The position numbers and the translations under genes are program-made. From an uncultured Kouleothrix sp. (GTDB lineage Bacteria > Chloroflexota > Chloroflexia > Chloroflexales > Roseiflexaceae), in contig CALLYN010000553.1 of NCBI GenBank assembly GCA_937858455.1, forward strand, positions 1-5,056: a stretch of DNA of 5,056 bases, given 5' to 3'. The notes below the pieces were generated by a model. That model made no database searches and had not been told where the DNA came from. It saw nothing but the letters and a program-made list of their open reading frames with translations. Shown here piece after piece: positions 4,521-5,056 of the stretch. How positions within the stretch are numbered: the first letter of the stretch is position 1; every line of letters starts with the position of its first letter.

Positions 4521-5056
4521 TTATGAGGTTAGGACTTCCGTCGTTATTACTTGCTGCTGTTTATTCAGTATCCTGTCAATCATTGATTCAATCAGGGTCA
4601 CGGCTTCAGCGGCAGCCGCAGCCACTGGCGCACTCAGTTGCATTTGCCCGTCTTCAGCCTCCAGTGTCGCAGGCTCGCATCCGACCAGTAAGATTCGTTT
4701 GCACATGCCTCCCATTGCCCTGACCAGCGCCAGCACGTTAACCGGATCAAGACTGTGTGCGTTCCCCAATGTCATCTTGGTATCGTCCAGCGCCGCGAGG
4801 TCAGGTTCGATGACATACAGCGTACCTGGTTCGTCGCCGCGTGCTGTGGCATCAACCATGATCGTTACGTCATAGCCATCCATCAGCGCGAAGGCCAGAT
4901 CGTAACTGCGAATGCCGAAGTCAATCACGCGCACGGCAGCAGACAGGCTGCGCTGGCGTAGACGCTTTGCTACTTCGCAACCAAACGCATCATCGCCCAG
5001 AAAGATGTTGCCGATGCCAGCAACGAGAATCGCAGGAATGCGGGGCAACGGATCAG
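4521..5056 (-). CDS. [NiFe]-hydrogenase maturation endopeptidase (HyaD/HybD/HupD family), 5' partial
   Basis: This cytoplasmic protease removes the C-terminal tail of the [NiFe]-hydrogenase large subunit after nickel insertion, the last step before the subunits join. Numbered from the TTG at 5048 (175 residues, a normal length), the family N-terminus AGIGNIFLGDDAFG spans 10-23. By alignment to E. coli HybD, the three nickel-sensing ligands are Asp20 (HybD Glu16), Asp66 in VDATARGDEPG (Asp62) and His98 in NAHSLDPVNVLALV (His93). LLVGCEPATLE (120-130) is also family-like. The HSLDPVNVL and VGCEPA wording recalls proteases linked to high-affinity uptake hydrogenases; that is inference. The TTG has no Shine-Dalgarno and the frame is open to the edge (DPLPRIPAIL), so the true start is probably just outside. 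Codon use (GC3 about 58%) differs clearly from the fts genes. No hydrogenase subunit is in the window. Confidence 0.92.
   Translation of the reverse strand, partial: DPLPRIPAILVAGIGNIFLGDDAFGCEVAKRLRQRSLSAAVRVIDFGIRSYDLAFALMDGYDVTIMVDATARGDEPGTLYVIEPDLAALDDTKMTLGNAHSLDPVNVLALVRAMGGMCKRILLVGCEPATLEAEDGQMQLSAPVAAAAAEAVTLIESMIDRILNKQQQVITTEVLTS

Noticed and set aside
3763..4875. Plus-strand open frame of 370 codons across the convergent region
   Set aside because: It runs through a perfect intrinsic terminator and antisense to two genes, crosses the composition boundary, and has no consistent codon bias.

Overview
This looks like a piece of a GC-rich genome (roughly two-thirds G+C, third codon positions mostly G or C). 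It carries the end of a division-and-cell-wall (dcw) cluster, with ftsQ, ftsA and ftsZ in that order on the plus strand. The FtsZ core, its Gln/Pro-rich linker and the terminal '[15 protein letters not shown]' tail, together with the long Pro/Ala/Arg-rich cytoplasmic N-terminus of FtsQ, suggest Chloroflexota, perhaps a Roseiflexus/Kouleothrix relative. That placement rests on overall resemblance, not on a search. Genes are cut at both window edges, so this may be a short contig.

Layout. Positions 1-1044 hold ftsQ, which runs off the left edge and is split by an apparent one-base frameshift near 309-311. Position 1128-2375 is a complete ftsA and 2492-3664 a complete ftsZ. FtsQ is the membrane-anchored divisome connector, FtsA is the actin-like membrane tether, and FtsZ is the tubulin-like ring GTPase. 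The two spacers inside the operon share one design. Each holds tandem 7-base repeats facing the same heptamer in inverted orientation around a 34-40 base centre, and the right arm ends a few bases before the next gene's ribosome binding site. The heptamer itself differs: ATTGCCG between ftsQ and ftsA, GTKTTGA/GTTWTGA between ftsA and ftsZ.

Positions 3665-3963 are about 300 bases with no secure gene. They contain a 16-pair hairpin, a well-placed Shine-Dalgarno/ATG opening a GC3-rich frame, a nested hairpin, and a strong intrinsic terminator (12 perfect pairs then TTTATTCTT). The terminator ends plus-strand transcription right at the stop codon of the converging gene.

The minus strand carries an unidentified GC-rich gene (3964-4449), then the start of a small AT-rich reading frame (ATG at 4504), then a [NiFe]-hydrogenase maturation endopeptidase (4521 to the right edge). 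Base composition and codon use change abruptly at about 4446-4452. The fts side has about 85% GC3; the hydrogenase side is about 56% G+C with GC3 near 58%. The GC-rich gene has no convincing start on one side of this boundary, and the AT-rich gene loses its frame on the other. A recombination or transfer junction, a chimeric assembly join, or a one-base frameshift in a single gene could each explain part of this.

The most unusual content is the paired inverted-heptamer spacers, the possible small RNA or small protein downstream of ftsZ, and the compositional junction. The protein-coding part is otherwise conventional.
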